Counted from the first letter of the stretch, positions 1 to 11,185 are shown. The stretch: 64,000 nt of DNA from Fragum whitleyi (GCA_948146395.1 OX411552.1:8885686-8949685), one strand, 5' to 3'. Numbers and translations are program-made. The notes: generated from the sequence alone by a model not told the origin.

Positions 1-59
1 TTCCCTAAGAAAGCACTATATATAATACGTACTTAGTGTTTCGTATGAAAAAAAAAAAT

Positions 60-450
60 AGTTTAGGGGAATTGATCATTGTCCAGGCTCTGCGGAGACA
101 TTTACCAATTCCCACAACCTAGTTAGATACATTTTCATAAAGGTTTTGTTACAAGCAATCATCATGTGAAATATGAAGGCTCTATCATTTACCATTCATA
201 AATTATGAGCAAAGTCAAAGTTTTAGAATTTTTTTTTAATTAATCCGACCTTGAAAAATGACCTTAACCTTGAGTGATGACCCTGAACCCGTACCTACAG
301 AAAGGTCTTGTCCCAAGCAACTATCATGTGAAATATGAAGGCTCAATCACTTACCATGCAAAAGTTTTGAGCAAGGTTAAAGTTTGTCACGCCAACGCCA
401 ACGACGCCAAGATGAACATAATACCTCGAGTTTTCTTCGTAAACAGCCAA
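60..450 (+). repeat. Pearl-like tandem-unit fragment
   Basis: Two diverged units start near 130 and 292. Each carries the phrase AAGCAAYHATCATGTGAAAT followed by GAAGGCTC and a TTTTGAGCAAGGTYAAAG-like stretch. The second is preceded by GACCTTGA/GACCTTAA runs. Neither a 5' AACAAGA end nor a 3' hairpin is present, so this is an internal piece of an element of the kind described at 3775. No credible coding sequence lies here. Confidence 0.6.
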
Positions 451-599
451 ACTAATAAATACCTGGGGATTTTCAAGATTCAACAAAAGCATTTCTAAAT
501 TTCAATATGGTACAAGAACAAAATAAAGGTGAACTTATATCAGAAAAGAATGAATTGTAGGTAAAACTACAAAGAAATTAGATAAGAAACGTCATTCTA

Positions 600-1564
600 A
601 ATTCCTTTTTATATTATATCTGCAGTCCAAATGATAAACCTACACTTTGGTCGTATGTACCTAGTCATATAAAACAACAGGTATTGCTCCATTTCCATGA
701 CAACAATTGTCATTTGGGTATAGATGGAACTTTTGACTTCATCAGAATTAAATATTATTGGCCAAACATGTACAAAGAAGTAACAAACTACTAACTAATA
801 CAGTACTTGTCAGAAACCAGGCCTTAAGGTCACACAAACCTCGAATGCAGGAAACAGAAATCCTCCATACCATTTCGCAAAAAAACCGATTGGATCTTTC
901 TTGACCTTATCCTTCTAGTATGTCGAGAAATAAGTACATTGCATCTTTTGTCGACTGGTATTCAGGATGGCCGAAAGCTTTCCAATTCCAGAAAAGAAAG
1001 GTTAGAAAATTACGCATTTGTTATCGAATAAATATTTCTCAGATATGGTTCGTGCTTACAAATTGTTACAGATAACGGAACTGATTTTGTAAATAAGATT
1101 GTTCAAGAAACTCTAGGAAGTCTTAATACAAATCTTATAACTACATCCTTTAATCATCCTCAAAGCAATGCCAAAAGTGAGCGATTTCATCGAACATTAC
1201 ATGATATTCTAGCAAAACTCATTGATTATCACAGTCTTAAATGGGATCTATTTCTAAACCAGGCTCTGGCAGCTATTAGGTTTACTACAAGTGAATTATC
1301 ATGTTTTTCCCCTAATTTCATTCTGTATAGTAGGGATGTTGATTTACGAGTTGACAATTTACTGAGACCTCCGTTCTGAAGACACTCAGCAAATCGCTCT
1401 TGAGCAGCAACATCAAACGTTTTTGACAGTCCATAAGTTACTTAAGCATGCTGTACGCAGACCAGCAAAATGCGCTGATAAGAATAGCAATTGGCAGATT
1501 TCAAAATTGGTGAAGAACTTCAGAAAGTTAACAAAGTTACAAAATAACTGGCGTCCATATTTTC
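600..1564 (+). pseudogene. LTR retroelement integrase remnant (Ty3/gypsy-like)
   Basis: This is a broken integrase of a retrovirus-like LTR element, the enzyme that inserts element DNA into the host genome. An N-terminal zinc-finger stretch is readable at about 690-830 (HDNNCHLG, then YYWPNMYKEV). The catalytic core follows after frame changes: FLDL near 895, TDNGTDF with Asp at 1071-1073, and SERFHRTL with Glu at 1179-1181. The last two lie in one frame with exactly 35 residues between them, the D,35,E spacing of the family. A stop falls at 1377-1379, but the C-terminal part remains readable (ADKNSNW, then NNWRPYF near 1550). At least two frameshifts precede the core. A SINE starts at the 3' boundary. 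No LTR or protease/reverse transcriptase part lies upstream in the window, so the element is 5'-truncated or begins outside it. Confidence 0.85.
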
Positions 1565-1857
1565 GAAATATCAAATTGATTGATTGAATGGAGTTTAACG
1601 CCGTTTTCAACATTTTTCAGTTATATCACGGGGGCTGGAGCACCTAACAATGGTTTTCTGGTTTTTCTCTCACCTGTACAACCACCACATCCTTTCCTAG
1701 CCTCAAGCTGCCATCTCACATAGGTCTACAATTAACAACCAATTGGTAAGAGACAAATTGTCGGAAAGAATGAGTGCCCCCGTCGGGGATCGAAACCGGG
1801 ACCTTTAGATTGACTGTCCGACACGCTACCAAATGCGCTATGACAGCGGCAGCTCAG
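1565..1857 (-). mobile_element. tRNA-derived SINE, full-length type
   Basis: Read on the minus strand, the element begins with a tRNA-like head containing box A (TAGCGCATTTGGTAGCG) and box B (GGTTTCGATCCC). A conserved core follows (CCTATGTGAGATGGCAGCTT, then ACCATTGTTAGGTGCTCCAG). It ends in a tail reading AACGGCGTTAAACTCCAT and then TCAATCAATC. Sixteen full, partial or degenerate copies occur in the window. The layout matches the mollusc SINEs described as V-SINE-like (RUDI group), but that name is from memory and was not checked by alignment. It interrupts the integrase remnant. Confidence 0.85.
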
Positions 1858-2289
1858 TTTTGAAAAGTACACCTATAGCAATTAATAGTGACAATGCAAA
1901 GATCGCATTAATAAAACAAACAGAAATGATTCATTGTTCTCACCCATTTTGACCTTTTTGTAAACTTCACAGTCCGATTTATCCAATTGAACTTGGTAAG
2001 AGTTGCTTAGTGGCACTATTTTTGAATAAATCCAGCAACGTCGATACATAATGTAGGACCGTTATCAAACCATCTAATTTGTTGCCGATGGAAAATTACT
2101 AATTCAATGGAATTTTGGCAATAACCACCAATTAACCTATAAAATTTACGATTGTTTGTCTAAGAGCATCAAACCACCAATTGTACTTTTAAAGCTGAGC
2201 AAATTCTGTACTACTTCCAATGATCATCTTTATTTACCTGCATATTTCCGCGCAGAACATACGTTTGAAGTTAATGATCCGATTAATGA
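1858..2289 (+). pseudogene. Retroelement remnant between integrase and membrane-anchored ORF
   Basis: This stretch lies downstream of the integrase, where env-bearing LTR elements carry an envelope gene. One frame reads openly from about 2080 to 2295, where the second SINE interrupts it, and it resumes beyond that SINE in the membrane-spanning segment at 2572. No family motif was recognised. Position and continuity are the only reasons to join it to the same element. Stops and frameshifts in the upstream half show it is not functional. Confidence 0.4.
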
Positions 2290-2571
2290 TCTAGATTGAT
2301 TGATTGAATGGAGTTTAACCCCACTTTCAACATTTTATTCAGTTAAATCGCGGTGGCTTGAGCACCTAGCAATGGAATCCTAGTTTTTTCTCACACCAGT
2401 ACAACCACCACATCCTTCCTAGCCTCCAGCTACTATCTCACATAGGTCTACGATTATCAACCCATTGGTGAGTCAAATAGTCTGAAAGAATGAGTACTGC
2501 CGTCGGGGATCGAGCCCTTGACCTCTAGATTGACAGTCCGACAGGCTACCAACTGCGCTATGACGGCGACC
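2290..2571 (-). mobile_element. tRNA-derived SINE with target-site duplication
   Basis: Same SINE family as at 1565, with its tRNA-like head at the right (box B around GGGCTCGATCCC, box A around TAGCGCAGTTGGTAGCC). It is flanked by a near-perfect 14-bp direct repeat, TAATGATCTAGATT at about 2283-2296 and TAATTATCTAGATT at about 2574-2587, as expected for LINE-assisted insertion. It splits the envelope-like remnant. Confidence 0.9.
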
Positions 2572-3039
2572 CTTTAATTATCTAGATTCCTCATACAATC
2601 ACTTTTATATGAAATTAACAGCTTGAAAATTAGTGGATTATCAAATCACTTAAGGCTTAGTGATAAAATTCCAATTGATCATTTCTTACACGAACTTGAC
2701 CCCTTCGATATAATCAATTCCCATAAAAAGTTCTCTTTTCCATTTTGGGGCTACATTTTGATACTTTTTGGTTTGACCATAATTCTTTTAATTATTCTTT
2801 GCAAATATATAAATCAATCAGTCAGTATGTCTTGACCAAATTTAGTAGAAGCAATAGGCAATCCAATGAACGATGCAGAAGTGGCCAGATTCACTCGATT
2901 GGGAGAGCAGAAACAATATGAAGAGACTCAAACTACAGAACCTGCCGTACCTTCAGCACCCTTTGTTACAAAAGAAGACAAACCTGTAGAGACACTTTTT
3001 ACTAACACGGTTGTTCTCATTACTTCTTTCTCTTTGTAA
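2572..3039 (+). pseudogene. Envelope-like membrane-anchored C-terminus (retroelement)
   Basis: The frame contains PFDIINSHKKF followed by FPFWGY and about 20 hydrophobic residues ending ILCKYI, which looks like one transmembrane helix near the C-terminus. A TGA stop lies at 2833-2835. The same frame then stays open to a TAA at 3037-3039, giving a polar, charged tail. A single-pass C-terminal segment downstream of an integrase is what an env-like gene of a gypsy-type element would show, but no fusion peptide or cleavage site was identified. Interruption by the SINE and the in-frame stop make it non-functional. The identification is inference from position and topology. Confidence 0.45.
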
Positions 3040-3774
3040 TAGTGTATTTGCAACGAATGTTTAAAAGAAATATATGTTGTTCTATGTTTCAAGAATTTGT
3101 TACTGTACATTATTCTTTATTCAATATGAGTAATTTCCCCTTAAAAATTATAGTGTAAAGATACAAAGGAAGGAAATTAACAATATTGATATTAAGGGCT
3201 AAGCCTATATATATTCCCCAGTTCTAAATTAATTCAAATTAAGTACTACTCAGTGTTACTTAATCAGGGCCCACTTATTTTGAATTTCATTGCTGTCAGC
3301 GTGATATAACATGTAAATCGTAGGATATTTTTCACAAGAACGTCCGTAATTTGATAGCATAGCGAGCGCAAATCAAACTTGAACCTGACCTTTATGCAAA
3401 AAAAAAAAAATAATAATTAGGCTCATGAATACATTTTCGGAGATATTTCTGCACGTGGCAATCAAGTATTGGACATCTCATTCTACTGTACTAATTATAG
3501 GTTTGCATGGAATTAAAAGTATTGATATACAATACGAATATATAACGAATTATTGGAGCTTACACGTGCACTGCAACTTAACAATTTAATTTATTTAAAT
3601 CACAAAGGCCAGGTTCAGGTCAATATGTTCCCATTTTTTATAAAGCATATGAATTTTAACATAGTCAGTGTATCACATTCTTCAGAACTATTTGGCTTCA
3701 TTCCGAACACTAGTTACACTCCGCTTAACTAATTTTCTAGATTAACACTATAAACGATTTTATTCTCTTTTGTA
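3040..3774. other. Unassigned AT-rich sequence
   Basis: No coding or repeat signal was recognised. A purine-rich run (ACAAAGGAAGGAAATT, about 3160-3176) could be a polypurine tract of the upstream LTR element, but no LTR could be delimited. Confidence 0.3.
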
Positions 3775-5053
3775 AACAAGAGGGCCGTTGGCCCTGGGTC
3801 GCACACCTGAGAAAAAAGCTTCATTACCTAGGTATGTCCATGCAACCACAGAAAAAGAGATTTTCGCTTATTCAATCAGATAACATTTGAAATAATCATT
3901 CCCCCCCCCCTCTGCTCCTCCCCTTGACATTATTCATTTAAGCTTTTTCCATAAAAGGTCTGTGATCAGCTAATCTATGCCAGATATACAGGCTGAGTCT
4001 GAGACTTTTAAAGTTTTCTTTAATTAGTTGATCAATCCATGTCAAATATAAAGGCTGTAGGGATTCAAAATTCTCAACAAAGCACTCCCCCCTCCCCTAA
4101 AATGCTCTGCACCTGGTGAACCTACAATCATGATTTTAGCTAATTCAATATATGTCCATATGCTGATCATCCATACCAATTTTCAAGTCTGTAGGACTCC
4201 TGGCTCATTAGAAGAAGTTTAAAGATTTCAATAAGAGCACCGCCTACGGGTGCCTACGCTCGGCTGTGGAGTGCTGGATGGTGGGAAAAAATCTATGTCG
4301 AAAAAGGGGCATAATTTGCACAAAATGCATCTAGAGTTACCCCCCTTGATAGTATAGCTTGCTCTTTTGATGGTGAACATGTGAATCTACAGCAATGATT
4401 TTAGGTATTTTTATAAAGGTCCATATGCTGATCATCCATGCCAATATTCAAATCTGTAGGTCTCCTAGTTTAGAAGAAGAAAAAGGTTAAAGATAACAAA
4501 ATTTTCATCATAGTACTACCCCCTCCCCCCTGGTGCTCCGCACCTGGTGGCCCTACAGATATGATTTTAGCTATTTTTACTAAGGTCTATGAGGTGATCA
4601 TCCATGCAAAATTTTAAGGCTGTAGGCCTTCATGATCAGAAGAAGAAGAAGGTTAAAGATTACAAAATTTACCCAAAGTACTACCCCCTCCCCCTGATGC
4701 TCCGCACCTGGTGGCCCAACAGATATGATTTTAGCTAATTTTATTAAGGTCTATCAGCTGATCATCCATACCAAATTTCAAGGCTGTAGGGCTGCTTGTT
4801 CAGAAGAAGAAGAATTTAAAAGATTTTCTTAAATTTTTAACTTTGGTTGCCATAGCAACCAGAGTTTTTCACCGATTTCAATTCTTTTAGCAATTCTTAG
4901 AGGGGACCACCTAAGGAACATTTCTGCCAAGTTTGGTTAAAATTGGCCTAGTAGTTTAGGAGGAGATGTCGTTTAAAGAAATTGTTGACGGACGCCGGAC
5001 AAAAGGTGATCACAATAGCTCACTTGAGCACGTTGTGCTCAGGTGAGCTAATA
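3775..5053 (+). mobile_element. Pearl-like element, family A
   Basis: It starts AACAAGAGGGCCGTTGGCCC (5' stem-loop GGGCCGTTGGCCC), then the subterminal motif CACACCTGAG. Diverged units of about 130-140 bp follow, each with CCCCCTCCCC, GCACCTGGTG and ATGATTTTAGCTA phrases. The 3' part has AAGTTTGGTTAAAATTGGCC, AGGAGGAGATGTCGTTTAAA, a short GACGGACGCCGGAC tract and a terminal hairpin (CTTGAGCACGTTGTGCTCAG) ending GGTGAGCTAATAAA. The 3' CTCAGGTGAG is the reverse complement of the family's 5' CTCACCTGAG. This plan matches bivalve 'pearl' elements and Helentron-associated HINEs. It is non-coding and very similar to the copy at 11186. Confidence 0.85.
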
Positions 5054-5302
5054 AAAGACTTTGTTCCTATTATTTGAACCTGGGTGTTTATTCGTTTATT
5101 CGGGAACTCTGTTACAATGGGAATAACATATGCCAGACAGACAGTTTGATAAACAGATGAATATATTTTTGTAATTCTCCCAAAAACTTTAAGGCACAGA
5201 ATCAATTATTAAACAAATTTAAATTCATTATGCTTTTCCAGTATACTAAGAATTTAGTATAGATTTCTTATCTTAAAGCTTCAGCTTAAACAAAATCAAG
5301 CA
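5054..5302. other. Unassigned AT-rich spacer
   Basis: Nothing is supported here beyond an AT-rich composition between two family A elements. Confidence 0.3.
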
Positions 5303-6107
5303 AACAAGAGGACCAGTGTAACAGTGTAACGTACGTGTCCCCCTGGGTAACGTGTCCCCCCCATGGAAAATATTATTTCTTATTAAAATTTTAATTTTTC
5401 ATTCATGCTAATTTGTATAACTCTAAATCAATTTAAAAAAAAAGACATATAAAAGTATATCTGTATTTTTGAGTTGTTTTCAATTTTTCAAACCAAAATA
5501 TAATTTGCTTACAATGATTTTCTAATCAAAGTAATTTTCAATTTTTTTTTATTTTTTTTTATTATCATTATTATAATAGTCAATCTTGGTATTTCATGCA
5601 ATTATTTGAAGGTTTAATTAAACAAATATAAAAAAAATAAAACTGTCCCCCTATTCCAAATGCTTTTTTTCATTTAAAATAATACCGTCCATTCAATCTT
5701 TTTTATTAAGATGTATGGTATGATATACTTTGAACATTCCCTCAAAGAATATCTATGTTAAAATATATTTTGAAATGTGTTCCTTTTTCAAGAAGATTCT
5801 TCAGTGGATATGTATGTTTATATTTCTTTTTTTGTTGCTTTTTTAAGAAAGATCTTAGCACTTGAAAAAATTTTATTATTAGAATAAAAAAGAAATTGAA
5901 AATATTTTGGTAAATTTGTGCACAGATAATTGTTGACAACCTTTTAAGAGGTGGGACAGGTTACCCAGGCCTGGGCAACGTGTCCCCAGGGACAGGTTAC
6001 CCAAGCATACATACACATACACTCACAATAAATTTTCTAATAAGTCAGGAACTAATTTGCAAAACAGTTTTGATATAAATGAGACTATCACACAGTGTTC
6101 AAATAAA

Positions 6108-6280
6108 AACAAGAGCTGTCACTGTAAGATGACAATGCCCCCGACACCGCTTTGATAGTAATAAGGAAGTTATGGCCAATGTTAAAGTTTTTGGACGGAA
6201 TGACGGACGGACGGACGGACGGACAGACGGACGGACGGACAAGTCAAATTTATTATGCCTCCCTATCAGGGGCATAAAAA
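6108..6280 (+). mobile_element. Pearl-like element, family D, short copy
   Basis: It starts AACAAGAGCTGTCACTGTAA (5' stem TGTCA/TGACA), then the motif TGCCCCCGA. A single unit, TTATGGCCAATGTTAAAGTT, and (GACG)n precede the 3' hairpin TGCCTCCCTATCAGGGGCAT and AAAAA. The 3' GGGGGCA type is complementary to the 5' TGCCCCC. The sibling repeat unit at 7037-7055 preserves the empty site (CAAATAAAAAAAATGTATTT), showing insertion into an A run. Confidence 0.85.
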
Positions 6281-7221
6281 TGTATTTGCAAGTTATTTTT
6301 AATAAATCCTCATTAACAACCTTTTTTGTGTGTTTTCACTGGATGAACAGGCCTGGGTAACATGTTTCAGAGACAAGTGACCACCGCTTTGGAAAACTAA
6401 CCCCCAAACAATTTGAAATATTATTAAATAATTGAAAACATTTGGGTTTATTTTTGCATATAACATTGCTGACAGCATTTTTGGGGATGGGACAGGTTAC
6501 CCAGGACTGGGTAATGTGTCCCTGGGGACAGGTTACCCCAGCTTGGGTAACGTGTCCCGCCCAATACACACACACAGTCACAATAAATTTTCTCAAAAGT
6601 GAACAATTTTTGTAGTAAAAACAGTTGTGATAAAATTAAGACTTTAACATTTTTTTCAAAGAAAAGCAATTGTTTTTGTAAACTTATGTGAAAATTCCTG
6701 GTTAACATGTTAGCAATGTTTTCCAAGGCTGGGGTAACTTTTTTCAGAGACAAGTGACCACTGATTGGAAAATATTACATGTACACAAAACATTTAGAAT
6801 GAATAAGAAATAGATAATATTTGGTAAATTTGTGCACAGATCATTGTTGACAACCTTTTAAGAGGTGGGACAGGCTACCCAGGCCTGAGTAACATGTCCC
6901 CGGGGACAGGTTACCCAAGCTTGGGTAACATGTCCCCCCCCCCCATAAATACACATACACTCTCAATAAATTTTCTTATAAGTGAATAACTAATTTGTAA
7001 AACAGTTTTGATATAAGTGAGACTATCACACAATTTTCAAATAAAAAAAATGTATTTGCAAGTTTTGTTGAATAAATCCTCATTGACAACCTTTTTTTGT
7101 GTGTTTTCACTGGATTAAAAGGCCTGGGTAACATGTTTCAGAAACAAGTGACCACAGCTTTGGAAACCTTGCCCCCAAACAATTTGAAATATTATGAAAA
7201 AGTTAAAAACATATGGAATTA

Positions 7222-8260
7222 TTTTTAGCCCCACTGGCTATAAGCCACTGGGGCTATTTTATGGCCTTGTGTTCGTCGTGTGGTCGTCTGTCCGTCTGTC
7301 CGTGCGTGCGTGCGTCCGGTCGTAAACTTTTTCTTTAAAAATCTTCTCCTCAGAAACTACTGGATGAATTTCAACCAAACTTCATAGGTATGATTCTTGG
7401 GTGACCCTCTTTCAAAGTTGTTCAAGAAATTTTGATCCAATGAAAAACGTGGATTTAATGGGCGTGGCTAATTTCCAAATATTGTAAAAAGTGAGTTTTC
7501 TCAGATTCTAATTGATTGATACCAATTAAATTTTACATAAATGATCCTTGGGTGATCCTTTATCAGTCTACCAAAATTTATTATGATCGGATGAAAAATA
7601 TGCATTTTATGGGCGGAGGTCATTTCTCTATATGTTATTTTGTGGAAACTTTGCAAATCATTTTCTCAGAATGTAATTGATGGATATCAACCAAATTTCA
7701 CTGGAATGATCCTTGAATGACCCTTTATCAGTCTTACAAATATTATTGTGATCTGATGAAAAATATGTATTTTATGGGCGGAGGTCATTTCTCTATATGT
7801 TATATAGTGGAAACTTTGAACATCAATTTCTCAGAGTGTAATTGATGGATATCAACCAAATTTCACTGAAATGATCCTTGAGTGACCCTTTATCAGTCTA
7901 CCAAAAATTATTTTGATCGGATGAAAAATATACATTTTATGGGTGGAGGTCATTTCTCTAAATGATATATAGTGGAAACTTTAAAAAACCATTGTCTCAG
8001 AAGGTAATCGATGGATATCAACCAAATTTCACTTGAACGATCCTTGAGTGAACCACTATCATGCAGCGAAAAGTTAATGTCATTGGATGAAAAATGTGTC
8101 TTTTATGGGCAGAGGTCATTTCTCTATATGTTATATAGTGGAAACTTTGAAATTCATTTCAACATCCGTAGAACCAAAAATATCTTAAAATCTAGGCAAA
8201 CCTTAGATTTGCTAATTCAAGCCTGTGGAGCGACTCAAGCCATTCACGGCTCTCTATTTT
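7222..8260 (-). mobile_element. Pearl-like element, family C, reversed
   Basis: Read on the plus strand it begins with the reverse of the 3' end (TTTTTAGCCCCACTGGCTAT, stem ACTGGCTATAAGCCACTGG), then (GTCC)n/(GTGC)n. Five units of about 155-160 bp follow, each with GGGCGGAGGTCATTTCTCTA and TATCAACCAAATTTCACT. It ends with GAGCGACTCAAGCCATTCAC, the reverse of the 5' end. It sits in the T run of a palindrome-array unit whose sibling at about 6450-6465 is uninterrupted. Confidence 0.85.
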
Positions 8261-8517
8261 TATATAACATTGCTGACAGCATTTTTGGGTTGGGACAGGT
8301 TACCCAGGCCTGGGTATCATGTCCCCTGGGACAGGTTACCCCAGCTTGGGTAACGTGTCCCCCCCCCTCCCCATACACACAAAAAATAAAAATATTCTTT
8401 TGAATAATTTTTCTAAAGACAAGATCATTCTTAGATATGTTTATATTCATGATGACATTAAACAACTACTTTTCTAAAAAAAACAACAAGTTTTATTATT
8501 ATAATACTTATCATGAA

Positions 8518-9781
8518 AACAAGAGGGCCTGTATCGCTCCACTGGCTTTAAAATCTTTAGACTTTCATTAAATAAAGCTTACTTTTAATGAATACATTAA
8601 CACTCCAAAATCTCCTAAGACCTATTTAGTAATGATTAAATGGTTCTGGTCCATATTGCACCAAAATACTCAATCACAATGAACCTGCAACCCTTGACCA
8701 ATCTTATTAAAACGTAAGGTTCAGAAGATGTCGTTCAAAGATTTCGGGCTCAAAATAGGTCCCACCTGACATGCCCATATTTATTGACCAAACAAAATTT
8801 CTTGAACAATTTAAGTAAATAGTCACCCAAGAAACATTCTGGTACAGTTTCGTTGAAATTGGCTGAGTGGTTCCGGAGGAGATATCGTTCAAAGATTTTG
8901 GCCTCAATATAAGCCCCGCTCAGCCACGCCCAAATTTATATGCCTATCAAAATTTAGCAAATAATTTTTGAAAAGAGACACTCAAGGAACATTCTGGTAA
9001 AGTTTCATTGAAATCAGCCAGGTGATTCAGGAGAAAATGTCATTTGAAAATTTCAGGCTCAAAATAGGCCTCGCCCTGCCATGCCCATATTTTTAGTCCA
9101 ATCAAGATTTCTTGAACAATTTAATTGAAGGGTCACTCAAGGAACATTCTATAAAGGTTTCATTGAAATCGACCCAGTGGTTCAGGAGGAGATGTCGTTC
9201 AAAGATTTCGGGCTCAAAATAAGCCCCGCCCTGCCACGCCCATTCTTATGGACCAATCAAAATTTTTTGAACAATTAAAGTAAAGGGTCCCCCAAGGAAC
9301 ATTCTGATAAAGTTTCATTGAAATTGGCCCAGTGGTTCAGGAGGAGATGTCGTTCAAAGATTTCGGGCTCAAAATATGCCCCGCCCTGCCACGCCCATAT
9401 TTATGGGCTAATCAAAATTTCTTGAACAATTTAAGTAAAGGGTCACCCAAGGAACATCCATGCCAAGTTTCATTGAAATCGGCCCAATGGTTTTGGAGGA
9501 GAAGATTTTTAAAAGATTTCAAAGTGAAAAAATGCCCCGCCCTGCCACGCCCATATTTTCGGGCCAATCAAAATTCTTTGAACAATTTAAGAAGGGGGCC
9601 ACCCAAGGATCATTTCTACAAAGTTTCGTTAAAATCCGCACATTGGTTTGGGAGGAGAAGATGTTTAAAGAAAAAGTTTACGCACGGACGGACACACAGA
9701 CGGACGCACGCACGGACGGACGCACCACAGACACTCCTCCATGACAATAGCTCGCTGGCCTTCGGCCAGTGGAGCTAAAAA
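8518..9781 (+). mobile_element. Pearl-like element, family B
   Basis: It starts AACAAGAGGGCCTGTATCGC, then TCCACTGGC, which is complementary to the 3' GCCAGTGGA. About seven units of 145-160 bp follow, with CAAAGATTTCGGGCTCAAAA, GCCCCGCCCTGCCACGCCCA and AAGTTTCATTGAAATCGGCC phrases. (ACGG)n/(ACGC)n lies near 9680-9725 and the 3' hairpin is CGCTGGCCTTCGGCCAGTGG followed by AGCTAAAAA. Open frames of 94 and 148 residues inside it only reflect the unit length and are not genes. Confidence 0.85.
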
Positions 9782-9904
9782 TGAAATTCCTTCCGAACTG
9801 AAACAGATTAAAATCACATACAGATCAAAGAAAGAGACTTGTAACACATAGAATAAAAATTTCTTGGTAAAAGAAATGTAGCTAAATATTGGTTTACAAT
9901 ATCT

Positions 9905-9962
9905 GTAGGGGGGGGGGGACAGGTTACCCCAGGGGGGGGGGGGGGGGGGGTTTAGGTTACCC
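9905..9962 (+). repeat. Poly-G tracts
   Basis: Two long G runs, roughly 12 and 20 or more, flank a GACAGGTTACCCCA motif at the right side of the palindrome-array element. Such runs can form G-quadruplexes and are also common sites of assembly error. Confidence 0.8.
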
Positions 9963-11185
9963 CGGGTGATATCTAGGGTAACATGTCCCCGGGGACACGT
10001 TACCCAGGGGACAGGTTACCCTGGGACACCGGAATGGCCCTAAGCCCACTCACCTGAATTTTAATGGTCCAGTGGATACTTTCTGACAAAGTTTCATTCA
10101 CATTTGCCTAATTGTTGAAGAGATGTTATTCCAAGAATTTAAAGTGATAACAGACCCTGCCAAACAACTCATTACTGGGGAGACTCAAATAAGCCCTGAC
10201 CTGCCAAACCCATATTCATGAACCAAATCAAATTTTGCCGACAATTCATTAAAGATTGTCAACTAAAGACCACTCTGGTAAAGTTTCCTTGAAATTGGCC
10301 CAGTTGTTTAGGAGAAGATGTCCTATAAATATTTTGGGCTCAAAATAAGCCCTGCCCTGCCACACCCATATTTATGGACCAATCAAAATTTAGTGAACAT
10401 TTTTTGAAGGGTCATCCAAGCAACATTCTGGTAAATTTCAATGAAATCAACCTAGAAGTTCAAGAGAAAATGTCGCTCAAAGATTTCGGGGTAAAAATAA
10501 GCCATGTCCCACCATGCCCATATTTGAGGGTCAATAAAAATCCACTAACAAGTTTTGAAAAGGGTCACCCTTGGAACATTTCTGCCAAGTGTGGTTAAAT
10601 TAACCAATTGGATAGGAGGAGAAGAATTTTAAAGACTTCAGGCTTAAAATAATGCCCCGTCTGCCAAGCTTATATTTTGGGGTTTATTAAAAATCAACAA
10701 ACAACTTTTCAAAAGGGTCACCCAAGGAACATTTCTGCCAAGTCTTGTTAAAATCAACCCATTGGATACTGCGGAGAAGAGGTTAAAGATTTTGGGTTCA
10801 AAAAAAGCCCCACCCTGCCATGCCAGGCCAACAACTTTTATGAAGGGTGAACCAAGGAACATTTCTGCCAAGTTTAGTTGAAATTCACCTATTGGTTACT
10901 GAGGAGATGTTTAAAGAATTGTTGATGACTTCCGACGTACGAGCACCACCGCACGATGCCCGATGAAATACGGACAAAAGGTGATCATAAAAGCTCATCT
11001 TGATCACATTGTGCTTAGGTGAGAAAAAAGATTGCAAAATGCAAAGAAACACTTGTATCTGATTTTAGATTGCAAGAAGACCAAATAGAATTTAATCAGA
11101 CAAAGTTACACTTAATGGTGAAAACAAAGATCCCTGGTGAGTAATTTTTTCAGCATATATCTGAAAAACTAAAACCTGGATAACA

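Larger units (their letters stand above)
5900..8370. repeat. Tandem array of ~380-bp units with double palindromes
   Basis: Each unit carries an A block, GGGACAGGTTACCCAGGCCT then TGGGTAACRTGTCCCC, followed by a second palindrome GGACAGGTTACCCAAGCTTG. A blocks lie at about 5953, 6489, 6867 and 8292. A B block, GGCCTGGGTAACATGTTTCA then GAGACAAGTGACC, lies at about 6352, 6726 and 7121. A-to-B distance is about 240 bp and B-to-A about 140 bp once the nested elements at 6108-6280 and 7222-8260 are removed, so the period is about 380 bp with four copies. Both palindromes have centres that pair perfectly (AGGCCT, AAGCTT). Confidence 0.75.
5317..10027. mobile_element. Palindrome-array element inserted in family A
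   Basis: The ends are imperfect inverted repeats of about 45 bp, rich in GTAAC and GTGTCCCC (left TGTAACAGTGTAACGTACGT; the right end read inward gives TGTCCCAGGGTAACCTGTCC). It is flanked by ACCAG at 5312-5316 and ACCGG at 10028-10032, a possible 5-bp target duplication with one mismatch. The interior holds a tandem array of about 380-bp units (5900-8370) and three nested pearl-like elements (6108, 7222, 8518). No transposase was recognised, so it is non-autonomous or not a classical TIR element. I do not recognise the family. Confidence 0.6.
5303..11028 (+). mobile_element. Family A element split by a 4.7 kb insertion
   Basis: The 5' end AACAAGAGGACCAG lies at 5303-5316 and the remainder resumes at 10033 with ATGGCCCTAAGCCCACTCAC. 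Comparison with the uninterrupted relative at 16303 (GAGGACCAGAACGGCCCTAA) shows that 5317-10027 is foreign. The right part has units with CTGGTAAAGTTTCATTGAAA and GCCCTGCCCTGCCA phrases, a block ending GATGTTTAAAGAATTGTTGA, a short tract without the usual (ACGG)n expansion, and a 3' hairpin ending GTGCTTAGGTGAGAAAAAA. Confidence 0.75.

Noticed and set aside
1800..1857. tRNA gene on the minus strand
   Set aside because: It is the head of a repeated SINE; all copies continue into the same core and tail.
3150..3260. LTR of the retroelement
   Set aside because: A purine-rich tract is present but no matching second LTR or TG..CA ends could be found in the window.
6336..6753. Overlapping minus-strand open frames (86 and 101 residues) with GTRYPSWG/ VTCPQGH repeats
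   Set aside because: They translate the palindromic GGTAACC array and change with each unit; not coding.
9332..9778. 148-residue open frame in a family B element
   Set aside because: Repeats of the ~150-bp unit (a multiple of 3) read through by chance; ends in microsatellite-coded RTHARTDA.
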